A stretch of 24,460 bases of DNA from Patescibacteria group bacterium. Its GTDB lineage: Bacteria > Patescibacteriota > Gracilibacteria > UM-FILTER-43-11. Positions 1 through 8,567 of the stretch are shown here, piece after piece. The stretch is taken from contig JAJDCE010000111.1 of the NCBI GenBank assembly GCA_029260985.1, positions 1 through 24,460 on the forward strand. Direction: 5' to 3'. The notes beneath the pieces are model-generated. The model was not told the origin of the DNA, made no database searches, and saw nothing but the letters and a program-made list of their open reading frames with translations. Both the position numbers and the translations under genes were made by a program. The first letter of the stretch is position 1. Each line of letters starts with the position of its first letter.

Positions 1-107
1 AAAGCGGAAAAATAAAAACTCCAAAAGCCGTGAAGATTTATGCATTAATCTTATTGGCCTGGATCACCATTTCTTCGGCATACTTATTTATTCAGCTGTT
101 GGCGTAA
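1..107 (+). CDS. C-terminal fragment of a membrane protein (partial)
   Basis: Reading frame 3 is open from the left edge to a TAA at 105-107 and encodes 34 residues, with a basic stretch (KIKTPKAVKIY) followed by a hydrophobic helix (ALILLAWITISSAYLFIQLL) that ends two residues before the stop. This looks like the last transmembrane segment of a polytopic or tail-anchored membrane protein. It is convergent with pgl, and the two 3' ends overlap by 16 bases (92-107). The family cannot be named from this fragment. The frame could be spurious, but the clean basic-then-hydrophobic pattern ending at a stop argues for a real gene end. Confidence 0.5.
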   Translation, partial: SGKIKTPKAVKIYALILLAWITISSAYLFIQLLA

Positions 108-775
108 AAAATTTCCACATCCTTATGCTCCAGAGCTCGGATAGCAGGTATCTCATCAGCTGATACTTTTTTGCCAACGAACTTTTCAAAAACATCTTTT
201 TTTTCACTACCTTGAACCAGGAAAATAATTTTCTTGCTATCCAAAATCGCAGGGAAAGTCAGACTCATTCTATCCATTCCATCGGACGACTGCGTGTGTG
301 CAACCAGGCGATTTTTTTCATTCAAGGCAGGGTCATTTGGAAAAAGAGATGCTGTATGCCCATCCAACCCAAGGCCGAGTATTACCAAATCAAATAATGG
401 CTTTTCAAATTGCTCCAGGGTCTTTTGATATTGATCGACAATAGTTGAAATTGGATCACGGGTGTTGTAATGATAAAACCTTCGAAGATTTTTAACTTTA
501 TCCGCCAAATTTTCTTTGATCATCTTATAATTTGAATCCTTAGAATTCAGTGGAACATATCGCTCATCCACCAAAAATAATGCCACACGACTCCAATTAA
601 TATTGCTCTCCGCCAATGCCTGGTAAACAGCAATCGGACTACTGCCGCCACTCAACGCAACCCGAACGATTTTTTGATTTTCAAGTTTTTCAACAATAAA
701 TGCCTCAATCACTGAGATCGCTTTCTCAATAAAATCATTCACATTATTGTATTTATTTAATTCGATTTTCGACAT
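92..775 (-). CDS. pgl: 6-phosphogluconolactonase (DevB/SOL type)
   Basis: Hydrolyses 6-phosphoglucono-delta-lactone to 6-phosphogluconate, the second step of the oxidative pentose phosphate pathway, in the cytoplasm. At 227 residues it is the usual length for the DevB/NagB-like family. Visible family motifs are SGGSSP (42-47, phosphate loop), VDERYVP (69-75) and GLGLDGHTASLFP (134-146, with the active-site Asp/His). It is the last gene of the minus-strand run and starts 15 bases after zwf ends. The start ATG (775-773) has no Shine-Dalgarno; the bases around it carry a direct repeat (CGAAAATCGAA on the minus strand, once before and once after the ATG). It ends in TGA, showing that TGA is a stop in this genome. 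Confidence 0.95.
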   Translation of the reverse strand: MSKIELNKYNNVNDFIEKAISVIEAFIVEKLENQKIVRVALSGGSSPIAVYQALAESNINWSRVALFLVDERYVPLNSKDSNYKMIKENLADKVKNLRRFYHYNTRDPISTIVDQYQKTLEQFEKPLFDLVILGLGLDGHTASLFPNDPALNEKNRLVAHTQSSDGMDRMSLTFPAILDSKKIIFLVQGSEKKDVFEKFVGKKVSADEIPAIRALEHKDVEIFYANS

Positions 776-790
776 TCGATTTTCGTTTTT

Positions 791-2227
791 TTAAAGTTTG
801 TCAGGATCATACCACTCAAATCCATCAGCTTTGGTTAGTTCATATTGTTCCTTAGGGCCTTCAGAGTCATCTTTGTAATGAACCAATGGTAATTTACGTT
901 TTTTAAAGCAAGTCATCAATTCATCCACAAAATGCCACGAAGCATAAATTTCATCAATACTCAAAAAACTATTGTGATGTCCTAAGAAGGCATCCAAAAT
1001 CAAGCGACCGTAAGCTGGTAAGCACCCTTCACCCATACAGGCTAATGATTCATGACTGATAAGCTCGCGGCTCTTAGGGGCAACCTTGCCCACATCGTTA
1101 ACCAGGCGAATCTGAATTTGCTCTTGAGGATAAAGCTCAATGATCATGCGGTTAGCATCGAGAGAATCATCACCTTCCTTAAAAGGTGGTTTTTCAAATT
1201 CAATTACAATATAGGTATGTTTGTGAGTCAGCTTTTTGCCAGTTCGAATATAAATAGGTACTTTATACCATTTCGTCATATCAATAGTGCATTTGAACGC
1301 AGCAAAGGTAGGGGTATCTGAATCGGGAGCCACATCTTTTTGCTTTCGGTACGTAGCATATTGACCTAAAACCGCTCCACAGTCAGAACCGGAATATTTT
1401 AAGGCTGAAAGGATATTCCCTTTTTCCCGCCGAATACTCCTTTCATCTGGATGCAGCGGCATAGACATAGTCAACAGGGCAAGTATTTGCAGAAGATGAG
1501 ACTTAATCATATCTTTTACAATGCCCACTTTTTCAAAATAGCCTACACGTTCATCGACTCCGACGGTTTCAAGTGCACTGATCTGAATATTAGCGATCGC
1601 TGAACCTTTAAGTAAAAGATTTAAGATTGTGTTGTTGTAGCGGAGGGGGAGTAAGCTTTGAATAGGAGCTTTTCCTAAATAATGGTCGATCAAAAACAAA
1701 TCTTCCTTTTTAAAGCGATTGGTGATCGATTTAAACAATTCACCAGCCGATTCTCGATCATTACCGAAGGGTTTTTCCATCATCACCTGAAGTTCACCCA
1801 AACTCTTTCGGATAGGATTTAATCCCTCTATAATTGGCTCAAAAACAGAAGGCGGAACCGCCAAAAATGCTAAGTTGTAAACTTTCTTACCATTTTGTAA
1901 CTCAAGCAGTTTTTGAGCTAAGAGCTGATAACTCCCAGCTTTATCGTACTGGCCTTGGTGATAAAAAACGCGATCAAGCATCTCATTCACCCGCTTTTGA
2001 TCATAGATCTTTTTATCCACATGCTCTTTCAGGCTTTTTTGAATCCGCTTTCTAAATTCTAGATCGGTTAAATCTGAACGACCAAAGCCAACAATAGAAT
2101 AAGATTTATTAAAACGATTCTGGAGTACGAGCTCGTAAATAGAAGGGAATAATTTGATATACGCCAAATCACCGGAGGCCCCGAAAAGAATAAAATTAAA
2201 CGATTTATTTACTTTTTCTAACATCAT
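791..2227 (-). CDS. zwf: glucose-6-phosphate dehydrogenase
   Basis: Oxidises glucose-6-phosphate to 6-phosphogluconolactone with reduction of NAD(P), the entry step of the oxidative pentose phosphate pathway. The 478-residue length fits the family. The N-terminal Rossmann motif FGASGDLA is at 15-22, EKPFGND at 151-157, the substrate signature DHYLGK at 181-186, the general-base His in KSHLLQIL at 244, and YIRTGKKL further on. The signature is divergent: the usual Arg-Ile-Asp-His context reads LIDHYLGKA, so the Arg two places before the Asp is Leu and the Glu after LGK is Ala. Its ATG overlaps the gnd stop (ATGA), so translation is probably coupled to gnd. The cofactor preference cannot be told from what I see. 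Confidence 0.94.
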   Translation of the reverse strand: MMLEKVNKSFNFILFGASGDLAYIKLFPSIYELVLQNRFNKSYSIVGFGRSDLTDLEFRKRIQKSLKEHVDKKIYDQKRVNEMLDRVFYHQGQYDKAGSYQLLAQKLLELQNGKKVYNLAFLAVPPSVFEPIIEGLNPIRKSLGELQVMMEKPFGNDRESAGELFKSITNRFKKEDLFLIDHYLGKAPIQSLLPLRYNNTILNLLLKGSAIANIQISALETVGVDERVGYFEKVGIVKDMIKSHLLQILALLTMSMPLHPDERSIRREKGNILSALKYSGSDCGAVLGQYATYRKQKDVAPDSDTPTFAAFKCTIDMTKWYKVPIYIRTGKKLTHKHTYIVIEFEKPPFKEGDDSLDANRMIIELYPQEQIQIRLVNDVGKVAPKSRELISHESLACMGEGCLPAYGRLILDAFLGHHNSFLSIDEIYASWHFVDELMTCFKKRKLPLVHYKDDSEGPKEQYELTKADGFEWYDPDKL

Positions 2228-3645
2228 AGATCAAGATTGCTCCAAGGAGTGTGAAATATCCCTTTTTTATCAGCCCGTTCATAAGTATGGGCTCCAAAAA
2301 AATCTCTAAGTCCCTGAATGAAATTAGCTGGAACTACAGATGAGGTCATTCCATATAAATAAGCGTGCGCGGTGGCCATGGCAGCTATAGGCACATTAGA
2401 ACGGGCGCCAAGGCTTACCACTTCAGAAAGTGCAGGCGCGTCTTTTTGTAGAGCTTTTTTTATATCACCAATCATAAAAAGGTGAACAGGCTTTCCTCGC
2501 TTTGAAGCAAAAGCTTTGTGGATAAAATTCAGAAGATCCGCCCGGATAATACAGCCCCCCTCCCAAATGCGGGCAATTTCAGCAAAATTAAGCTTCCAGT
2601 TTTGTTGTTCCGCTGCTAGCCGAATGAGCTCAAAGCCCTGGGCATAGCAGCTGATCATGCCAGCATAAAGAGCGCTTTCCAATTGTTTAACAAAAGCTTT
2701 TCTACTTAATAGGTTTTTACTCTCTCTTGTCTTATAGAGCTTGCTAAGGACAATCCGTTCCGTTTTATTGGACGAAAGACTCCTGGCAAATACTGCTTCT
2801 GCAATGGTGGGGATTACAGCCCCCCGCTCCAGGGCATCAATTACCGTCCATCGACCTGTACCTTTCTGACCTGCTTTGTCCAAAATAAAATCAATCAAGT
2901 ACCCTTTCTTAAAATCATCCTTTCGACTCAAAACAGGCACAGAGATCTCAAAGAGATATGACTTCAGCCTTCCACGATTATATTTTGAAAATACATTGGC
3001 AATCTCATTTGGTTTTAATCCGTAAATGGATTTGAGCATTTCATAGGCTTCAGCCATCATTTGCATCACGGCATATTCAATTCCATTGTGAACCATCTTT
3101 ACATAGTGACCAGCTCCGTCCGTTCCCACATGAGTTACGCAAGGTTTACCCTTAAAATCCTTAGCGGCAATTTTAGTTAGAATAGGCCGAATTGATTTCC
3201 ACACTTTAGCGTCACAGCCAGGCATGATACTTGGACCTCTGAGTGCCCCTTCCTCACCACCGGAAACCCCCATACCAACAAAATGAATTCCTTTCTTTTT
3301 TAATAATTCATTACGTCGAATAGTTTCTTTAAAAAGAGAATTTCCAGCATCGATTAGGATGTCATTCTTAGAGAGAAGTTTGGCCAGACTTTGAATCATA
3401 TCATCCACTGGCTTCCCCGCTGGAACCATCAATATAATTTTCCGGGGAGTTTTTAGCTCTTTGACTAACGCCTTCAAATTAGCCTTATAATCCAAATAAT
3501 CATTGCCATACTCCTCAATAAATTGAACTGCTTTCTTGGTGGTGCGATTATAAGTGAGTACCCGAAATTTTTGACTGGCGATATTCCGAGCCAAACTTTG
3601 TCCCATAACTCCCAGTCCGATCAATGCAACATCATACCTTTTCAT
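2224..3645 (-). CDS. gnd: 6-phosphogluconate dehydrogenase (decarboxylating)
   Basis: Converts 6-phosphogluconate to ribulose-5-phosphate and CO2 with reduction of NADP. The length (473 residues) is that of the long, homodimeric form. Motifs: GLGVMG (10-15, dinucleotide loop), VSGGEEGA (127-134, substrate site), GAGHYVKMVHNGIEY (177-191, with catalytic Lys183 and substrate-binding His186/Asn187), and the C-terminal helical domain with GQKGTGRWTV and EGGCIIRADLL. The start is chosen at 3645 (MKRYDVALIG). A 10-base tandem duplication (ATGAAAAGGT on the minus strand) puts a second ATG ten bases upstream, but that frame stops after seven codons. The gene is followed by zwf with a 4-base overlap, so these two oxidative-branch enzymes are co-transcribed. 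Confidence 0.96.
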   Translation of the reverse strand: MKRYDVALIGLGVMGQSLARNIASQKFRVLTYNRTTKKAVQFIEEYGNDYLDYKANLKALVKELKTPRKIILMVPAGKPVDDMIQSLAKLLSKNDILIDAGNSLFKETIRRNELLKKKGIHFVGMGVSGGEEGALRGPSIMPGCDAKVWKSIRPILTKIAAKDFKGKPCVTHVGTDGAGHYVKMVHNGIEYAVMQMMAEAYEMLKSIYGLKPNEIANVFSKYNRGRLKSYLFEISVPVLSRKDDFKKGYLIDFILDKAGQKGTGRWTVIDALERGAVIPTIAEAVFARSLSSNKTERIVLSKLYKTRESKNLLSRKAFVKQLESALYAGMISCYAQGFELIRLAAEQQNWKLNFAEIARIWEGGCIIRADLLNFIHKAFASKRGKPVHLFMIGDIKKALQKDAPALSEVVSLGARSNVPIAAMATAHAYLYGMTSSVVPANFIQGLRDFFGAHTYERADKKGIFHTPWSNLDL

Positions 3646-3702
3646 ACCTTTTCATTATTAATTTTAGTATATTCATTTTACCACAATCGGCGGTAACCTA
3701 AG

Positions 3703-4047
3703 TCACAAAGAAAGAATGGCCATAAGAATGAGAATAATCACAGCCAGCCCTCCAATTAGACTATGAAAAAGCGAAAGACCTAACACTTGAGTCAGAAAGA
3801 GGGCAATTAAAAGGATGGACAGAAAAATAATGACGATTTTCCAATAAATCGGGGTGGTATAAATCAAAGTCACCACAATAAAAGCCACCATAGCCCCAAG
3901 CCAGAGCTCGCCTGAGCTAAGATCAATATTAAAAAACCAAGCGGCTAATAAGGTGACGGCAAGTACAAGAACAGCGACAATCGACAAGACGAAAATTCGA
4001 AAGGCAAGCCGATCATAGTCAATATTTTTAGGACTTTTATTTTTCAA
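3703..4047 (-). CDS. small four-helix membrane protein of unknown function
   Basis: This 114-residue protein is almost entirely hydrophobic. Predicted transmembrane segments lie at about 17-39, 48-68, 70-90 and 94-114, after a short basic N-terminus (KNKSPKNIDYDR). I do not recognise the family. The start is a TTG (4047-4045), since no ATG lies near; it is 14 bases after the thioredoxin-like gene ends and lacks a clear ribosome binding site. Lying between the ccdA/thioredoxin pair and gnd, it is probably in the same transcript. The 57 bases after it hold a TATACT (minus strand, 3671-3666) that could be a minor internal promoter for gnd, but there is no matching -35. Confidence 0.7.
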   Translation of the reverse strand: MKNKSPKNIDYDRLAFRIFVLSIVAVLVLAVTLLAAWFFNIDLSSGELWLGAMVAFIVVTLIYTTPIYWKIVIIFLSILLIALFLTQVLGLSLFHSLIGGLAVIILILMAILSL

Positions 4048-4061
4048 AATAATTAGGTTAA

Positions 4062-5174
4062 TTAGCCGAAAGTGAAGGTAAATACCTTAAAGCCTGGCTC
4101 TTCAGGAATCAATTCAAGGGTATGGGTTTCAACTTCTGGGCCATGCTGAATAATATGATAGAGCCCTTCCTTCTGGATGGTTAAATTACTATAGACATCC
4201 ATATCAGCGCCGGCAATCTGGGCAATCGGCTTACCATCAACTAATACTTTTACCTTAATCAATTCCTCAGAGCTTGCCACCATAAAAACTTCCTTAGCCT
4301 TATATTTAAAAATGAGTCGATCATCGGTGGATCGATTCTGTGAAAATTCATTTTGAATATCCCATTCTCCATCTAAGTAAACCCCATTCAGATCAAATCC
4401 ATCAGGGGCATCAAATGATTGCTCACCCACTGAATTCTGCCCACCATTTTTGAGATACTCATTGCGACTGGCTCCAAAATAAATCTCCGGGCTGATGCCC
4501 TTGGCCGCATTCAGATACTTATTTTCTGGATCTACAATCGAAGACATTATGCCCTCATTTTTCTCGTCGAGTTTGTTCGCCCGTTCCATCAGGAGCTCCT
4601 GGATCTTTTTTTCGGTCTCTTCGTATCCACCCTCGCCAATATGGTCATAAACAATGTAACCATCAATATCAATAATATATTTTCGGGGCCAGTATCGATT
4701 TTTATAAGCCCGCCAGGTCAAAAAATCATTATCCTGAACGACAGGGTACTTTATGCCGAATCGCTCAATCGCTTCAGCCACATTTTCACGAATCTTCTCA
4801 AATTCAAATTCCGGGCTATGAACCCCAACAATCTCCAACCCCTTGTCACTATACTTATCATACCAGGCTGTTAAGTACGGCAGGGTCCGCTGGCAATTGA
4901 TACAGCTATAGGTCCAGAAGTCGACCAATATAACCTTTTTGCCAATCAACTCACCAATCGTAATCGGTCCATCAGCGTTCAGAAAGCCAGACGGCTGAAC
5001 CAATTCTATAGCTTCGTCATATTGGTCTGATTTAACCTTATTAACGGTCTCAACAATTTGTTTCGCAGGTTCCGTAGAGGTGATAATCTCGGGCTTTTGA
5101 GCCTCAAGATAATATATAGATGAAGCAATAAGAAGAAGAGCCACAATAAGTAGAATATTTTTTTTGGAAATCAT
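4062..5174 (-). CDS. membrane-anchored thioredoxin-like protein with DipZ-type C-terminal domain
   Basis: Residues 7-25 form a signal anchor; the rest should face outside the membrane. A TlpA/AhpC-like thioredoxin domain spans about 60-200, with the redox motif Cys91-Ile-Asn-Cys94 in WTYSCINC, a cis-Pro region and the WPRKYIIDIDG strand. About 225-370 form a beta-rich domain (GVYLDGEW, LIFKYKAKEVFMVASS, VETHTLEL) like the carbohydrate-binding-module-like C-terminus of mycobacterial DipZ. DipZ proteins fuse CcdA, thioredoxin and this domain; here CcdA is a separate gene directly upstream with an ATGA overlap, so the pair equals a split DipZ. Likely role: passing electrons from CcdA to extracytoplasmic disulfides. 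The substrate is unknown, but the Cys-rich surface proteins encoded nearby are candidates. Confidence 0.88.
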   Translation of the reverse strand: MISKKNILLIVALLLIASSIYYLEAQKPEIITSTEPAKQIVETVNKVKSDQYDEAIELVQPSGFLNADGPITIGELIGKKVILVDFWTYSCINCQRTLPYLTAWYDKYSDKGLEIVGVHSPEFEFEKIRENVAEAIERFGIKYPVVQDNDFLTWRAYKNRYWPRKYIIDIDGYIVYDHIGEGGYEETEKKIQELLMERANKLDEKNEGIMSSIVDPENKYLNAAKGISPEIYFGASRNEYLKNGGQNSVGEQSFDAPDGFDLNGVYLDGEWDIQNEFSQNRSTDDRLIFKYKAKEVFMVASSEELIKVKVLVDGKPIAQIAGADMDVYSNLTIQKEGLYHIIQHGPEVETHTLELIPEEPGFKVFTFTFG

Positions 5175-5878
5175 TGAATAATAAATCGGTTAAGTAATTC
5201 AAAATTAGCGATAAGGGCAAGTTGGCCGGTAAAAATAAAAATACCGAGGACAATCAAAAGAAAGCCAAAGGCCACATTCACCCATCTCAAGTAAGGGGAA
5301 TATTTATGAATCAGAACCGTTGCCTGAGAAGCAAAGAGGCCAACCAATAAGAATGGAACACCTAGCCCGAGCGCATAGGTTAAAAGCAGAGCAAAGGCAG
5401 AACCAGGGTTGGATGCTGATAGGGCGAGAATGGCACCCAATACCGCTCCTACACACGGTGTCCAGCCAGCAGCAAAAGCAGCCCCAAAAAAGAAAGAAGT
5501 TAAGTATTTAGAATTAAATTTGTGAACTTTTAACTTATGCTCTCGCTGTAAGAATTTTGGTTTAATAAGGCCAACTAGGTAAAGGCCAAAGAAGATAACA
5601 ACTACACCTCCAATGCGGCTCATCCAGGCTTGAGCTTCATACGCCACATCAGCCAGTAGGGTATTTAAAAGAACTCCTAAAAGAGCAAAAATAGTCGAAA
5701 AGCCAAGAACAAAAAAGAAACTGTTCAGAAAAATAGGCCACCGCTTCGCTTTAGTCTCCTGAAGAGAGGAGCCAGCCAGATAAGCTAAAAAACCGGGAAC
5801 AATCGGCAACACACAAGGAGCTAAAAAAGAAACAATACCGGCGATAAAGGCAATCAATAAAGTAGTATCACTAGCCAT
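5171..5878 (-). CDS. ccdA: cytochrome c biogenesis/thiol-disulfide transporter CcdA
   Basis: A 235-residue, six-helix membrane protein of the CcdA/DsbD-beta family, which carries reducing equivalents from cytoplasmic thioredoxin across the membrane. The two redox Cys sit in the family's paired motifs: FLAPCVLPIVPG (Cys22) in helix 1 and AGWTPCVGAVLG (Cys142) in helix 4. It ends in TGA overlapping the ATG of the DipZ-like thioredoxin gene, its obvious partner. No cytochrome c or haem-handling gene is visible, so the name CcdA reflects family and not proven cytochrome maturation. It starts 10 bases after the LOG-family gene with no Shine-Dalgarno. Confidence 0.93.
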   Translation of the reverse strand: MASDTTLLIAFIAGIVSFLAPCVLPIVPGFLAYLAGSSLQETKAKRWPIFLNSFFFVLGFSTIFALLGVLLNTLLADVAYEAQAWMSRIGGVVVIFFGLYLVGLIKPKFLQREHKLKVHKFNSKYLTSFFFGAAFAAGWTPCVGAVLGAILALSASNPGSAFALLLTYALGLGVPFLLVGLFASQATVLIHKYSPYLRWVNVAFGFLLIVLGIFIFTGQLALIANFELLNRFIIQ

Positions 5879-5888
5879 AATAATTTAA

Positions 5889-6584
5889 TTAATGATCATG
5901 ATTATCAATCTTATATTTTTGATAATTAAGACAAAAATCTTTATTGCCAGCTTTAAATTCCTTGTGAGCCTTATTGATTATCTTCATCGCTTCAGAGCAA
6001 TGCTTAGCAAGAAAAAGAGGGTTCATATCTTCACGGGACATGAATTTCTTTTTCATTGGATATTTTTCAATCCACTCAATCAAAGGTGGCCACATGTCTC
6101 CCATAAAAATAATCGGGATGCTACAGATGTGTTTAACTTGAATGAGTTGCCAGGTATAGAAAAATTCAAGTAAAGTGCCTACTCCTCCAGGAGCAACAAT
6201 TACGATGTTAGATAAATACATAAAGTAATCGAGTCGCTCAGAAAAGCGTTCAAAATCTCGAACAATATCTAAATGCTTATTGGCTTCCTGCTCCTGAGGA
6301 AGAACGATGTTTAAGCCAAATGAATGAACCTTCTTTTTTCCACGCCCCTCCTTATGCCCTTTATTTGCAGCTTCCATAATACCTGGCCCTCCACCTGTCA
6401 CAACATCTATGCCATGGCGGGCAATATGCTTAGCCAGTTGGTGAATTTGGTTATATCGGGGATCATTGGGTTTTATGCGGGCAGATCCAAAAATAGCCAC
6501 TCGGAAATGATCAACATCAATTTCTTTGGGTACTTTAATATTAGGTTTTATAAGATCATTTATATTTTTTTGAAACTTTGCCAT
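5889..6584 (-). CDS. LOG-family protein (TIGR00730-type, Rossmann-like)
   Basis: A 231-residue LOG-family protein. Motifs: VAIFGSARI (29-37, Rossmann strand and loop), GGGPGIMEAANKG (64-76) and APGGVGTLLE (131-140), matching the family's PGGxGTxxE signature with Glu140; the SERLDYF segment supplies the usual Arg. Characterised members are cytokinin-riboside phosphoribohydrolases or nucleotide-monophosphate nucleosidases, often mis-called lysine decarboxylase. The true substrate here is not known. A role in nucleotide or ribose-phosphate turnover would fit its place next to tkt in a pentose phosphate cluster, but that is inference. It starts 14 bases after tkt ends. Confidence 0.88.
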   Translation of the reverse strand: MAKFQKNINDLIKPNIKVPKEIDVDHFRVAIFGSARIKPNDPRYNQIHQLAKHIARHGIDVVTGGGPGIMEAANKGHKEGRGKKKVHSFGLNIVLPQEQEANKHLDIVRDFERFSERLDYFMYLSNIVIVAPGGVGTLLEFFYTWQLIQVKHICSIPIIFMGDMWPPLIEWIEKYPMKKKFMSREDMNPLFLAKHCSEAMKIINKAHKEFKAGNKDFCLNYQKYKIDNHDH

Positions 6585-6598
6585 TTAGGTTGGGTACG

Positions 6599-8530
6599 TT
6601 AAATAGTGTTACATGTATTTTCAAGATCTTTGGCGCCAATACCAGCTGTGTCATAAAGTTCCATTGAGGTTCCGGAAAGCTGATAAGCTTCTACAGCCAT
6701 ATTTTTAATTTTTACAGACAGACCAAGTTCCGCAACAGCTTTGTTGATTTGGCTGGCCCATCCACTAAGTGGGTTATGATCTTCGATTGTCACCAGTTTA
6801 CCTGTATTTTTTAGCGATTCAGATAGGGCATCCCGATCAATTTGCTTCAGTGAGCTCATAGCAAACAGATCAACGTTCTTGAGCTTATCTGCTACTTCAA
6901 GGGCAATAGAAACCATTGACCCGGCAGCTACTACAGTCACTGAATCTCCTGAACGCAAATGATCTGCCTTACCATACTCAAATTGATAATTGGCATCATA
7001 AAAAGGGGTGCCATCTTCTTTTAAAATCACTTCAAACTTATGACGACCCATTCGGACATAAAAATTACCATAATGACTGGCGATGAATCGAATGATGTGA
7101 TCCGTTTGATTAGCATCAGCAGGCTCTAAAACATGCGTATTGAACATGCCGAGAAAAGAGCCCATGTCGTCAATCGCCTGATGAGTGGGGCCATCTTCAC
7201 CCACAGAAAGTCCACAATGGGTAGACACCATTTTTACATTCGTTCGGTTAATGTCATTCACACGTGCTTGGTCTTTAGCTCGACTGCTCATAAAAGCTCC
7301 AAAAGTAGAGGCAAACGGTATGACACCGACAAGGCTCATTCCGCCCGCCAAGCTGACCATATGCTGTTCAGCAATTCCAACTTCCAGAACACGCTCAGGG
7401 AATTCTTTTTGCATCACATTCGTTTTTACACTACCGCCTAAGTCAGCCGTCATGGCCACAATATTGTCATTGAGCTTGGCCAAGTCCAAAAGGGCATTTC
7501 CATAGGCTGAGCGGCAATCAGCCTTAGTACCAGCTTCTAAAATGGTCGGTGCCCCAGTCTTAACTTCAGCCATAAGCGAAAGTGATTTAACATCAAGTTC
7601 ACTCGGATCTTTAGGATGCCATTTAACCTGGGCTCTGAATTCGTTCAAAAGTGCAGTTTCTTCATTAGACATCTTAAGGGGCCCCGCTAGCTCGGCTTCA
7701 GCTTGTTCTGGCTTTGGAGCGACGCCATGCCATGTGGATTTATGAGCTGCGCCATCGGGCTCCATAAAGCTAACTCCTTTACCCATAATTGTTTTTCCGA
7801 TGATAACGGTCGGTTTTTCCGATTGGGTGCTGGTAGCTACGGCCCCCCAAAGGGCGGCAAAATCATGACCATCCACCTCAATAACATTCCAATTAGCGGA
7901 CTCAAAAATCGCCTTCAGATTAATCGGCATAACGGTTTCCAGGCTATCAGTCAGTTGAACTTGGTTGTAATCAACAAACAAGGTGTAATTGTTGAGCTTA
8001 TATTTATTCACATAATGCATCATTTCATAAACCTGTCCTTCATCACATTCCCCATCTCCCACCAAAGCAAATACCCGTCGGCCTGCCTGCCGGTCAGGCA
8101 GGTTTTTCGTATTTAATTTCTCAATATGAGCGAACCCGGAAGCCACTGAAACTCCTATACCAAGAGGACCGGTTCCATAATGAATCCCTGCAACATGACG
8201 GGTGATATGCCCTTCAAAAATAGAACCATCTTTCCGAAAATCCCGAATCACTTCCTCCCGATCAATGTATCCCATTTCGGCCAGTATGCTGTAAACGGCT
8301 GGTGAAACATGACCATTCGAAACCACTACCTCTTCCCCGGTTTGACTGACAATAAAACCGTAAAGTAGACTCAGATAATCAATTACGGAACACGAACCTC
8401 CTGGGTGGCCGGATTGAGAATTTTTTACCATGTCCACAATGGCATTGCGGCAGCTTTTAGATAGGGTTTTAAGAAAATTGATGTGCTCCTCGGTTAAGGG
8501 CTCACCGATTTGAGGGAACTGTTTGAACAT
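6599..8530 (-). CDS. tkt: transketolase (single-chain)
   Basis: Thiamine-diphosphate enzyme of the non-oxidative pentose phosphate branch that moves two-carbon ketol units. Both halves are in one chain: the ThDP-binding part has HPGGSCS and the GDGECDEGQ motif followed by the metal-binding DYNQ; the pyrimidine-binding part has GIAEQHMVSLAGG with the catalytic Glu. I chose the ATG at 8530 (MFKQFPQIGE, 643 residues). An in-frame TTG at 8587 would add 19 residues, but these are encoded by a perfect inverted repeat and look like non-coding sequence read through. Just before VFALVGDGE lies a foreign-looking LPDRQAG insertion encoded by a palindrome (8082-8102). It follows tal in the same direction and precedes the LOG gene. 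Confidence 0.94.
   Translation of the reverse strand: MFKQFPQIGEPLTEEHINFLKTLSKSCRNAIVDMVKNSQSGHPGGSCSVIDYLSLLYGFIVSQTGEEVVVSNGHVSPAVYSILAEMGYIDREEVIRDFRKDGSIFEGHITRHVAGIHYGTGPLGIGVSVASGFAHIEKLNTKNLPDRQAGRRVFALVGDGECDEGQVYEMMHYVNKYKLNNYTLFVDYNQVQLTDSLETVMPINLKAIFESANWNVIEVDGHDFAALWGAVATSTQSEKPTVIIGKTIMGKGVSFMEPDGAAHKSTWHGVAPKPEQAEAELAGPLKMSNEETALLNEFRAQVKWHPKDPSELDVKSLSLMAEVKTGAPTILEAGTKADCRSAYGNALLDLAKLNDNIVAMTADLGGSVKTNVMQKEFPERVLEVGIAEQHMVSLAGGMSLVGVIPFASTFGAFMSSRAKDQARVNDINRTNVKMVSTHCGLSVGEDGPTHQAIDDMGSFLGMFNTHVLEPADANQTDHIIRFIASHYGNFYVRMGRHKFEVILKEDGTPFYDANYQFEYGKADHLRSGDSVTVVAAGSMVSIALEVADKLKNVDLFAMSSLKQIDRDALSESLKNTGKLVTIEDHNPLSGWASQINKAVAELGLSVKIKNMAVEAYQLSGTSMELYDTAGIGAKDLENTCNTI
8082..8102. 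repeat. palindromic element inserted in frame in tkt
   Basis: The arms CCTGCCTG (8082-8089) and CAGGCAGG (8095-8102) flank a 5-base spacer CCGGT. In tkt the element encodes the peptide LPDRQAG, about eight residues not expected in transketolase between KLNTKN and VFALVGDGE. The palindrome sits in a surface-loop position and keeps the frame. From memory, CCTGCCTGCCGG-type palindromes coding for RQAG peptides are dispersed in Patescibacteria genomes; this cannot be verified here. Confidence 0.75.
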
Positions 8531-8567
8531 TTGATTTAAAAAGTTATTGAACAATATAGTGCGAGAT

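Noticed and set aside
3632..3655. Seven-codon leader peptide before gnd
   Set aside because: It arises from a 10-base tandem duplication of the start region; without conservation there is no reason to call it a gene.
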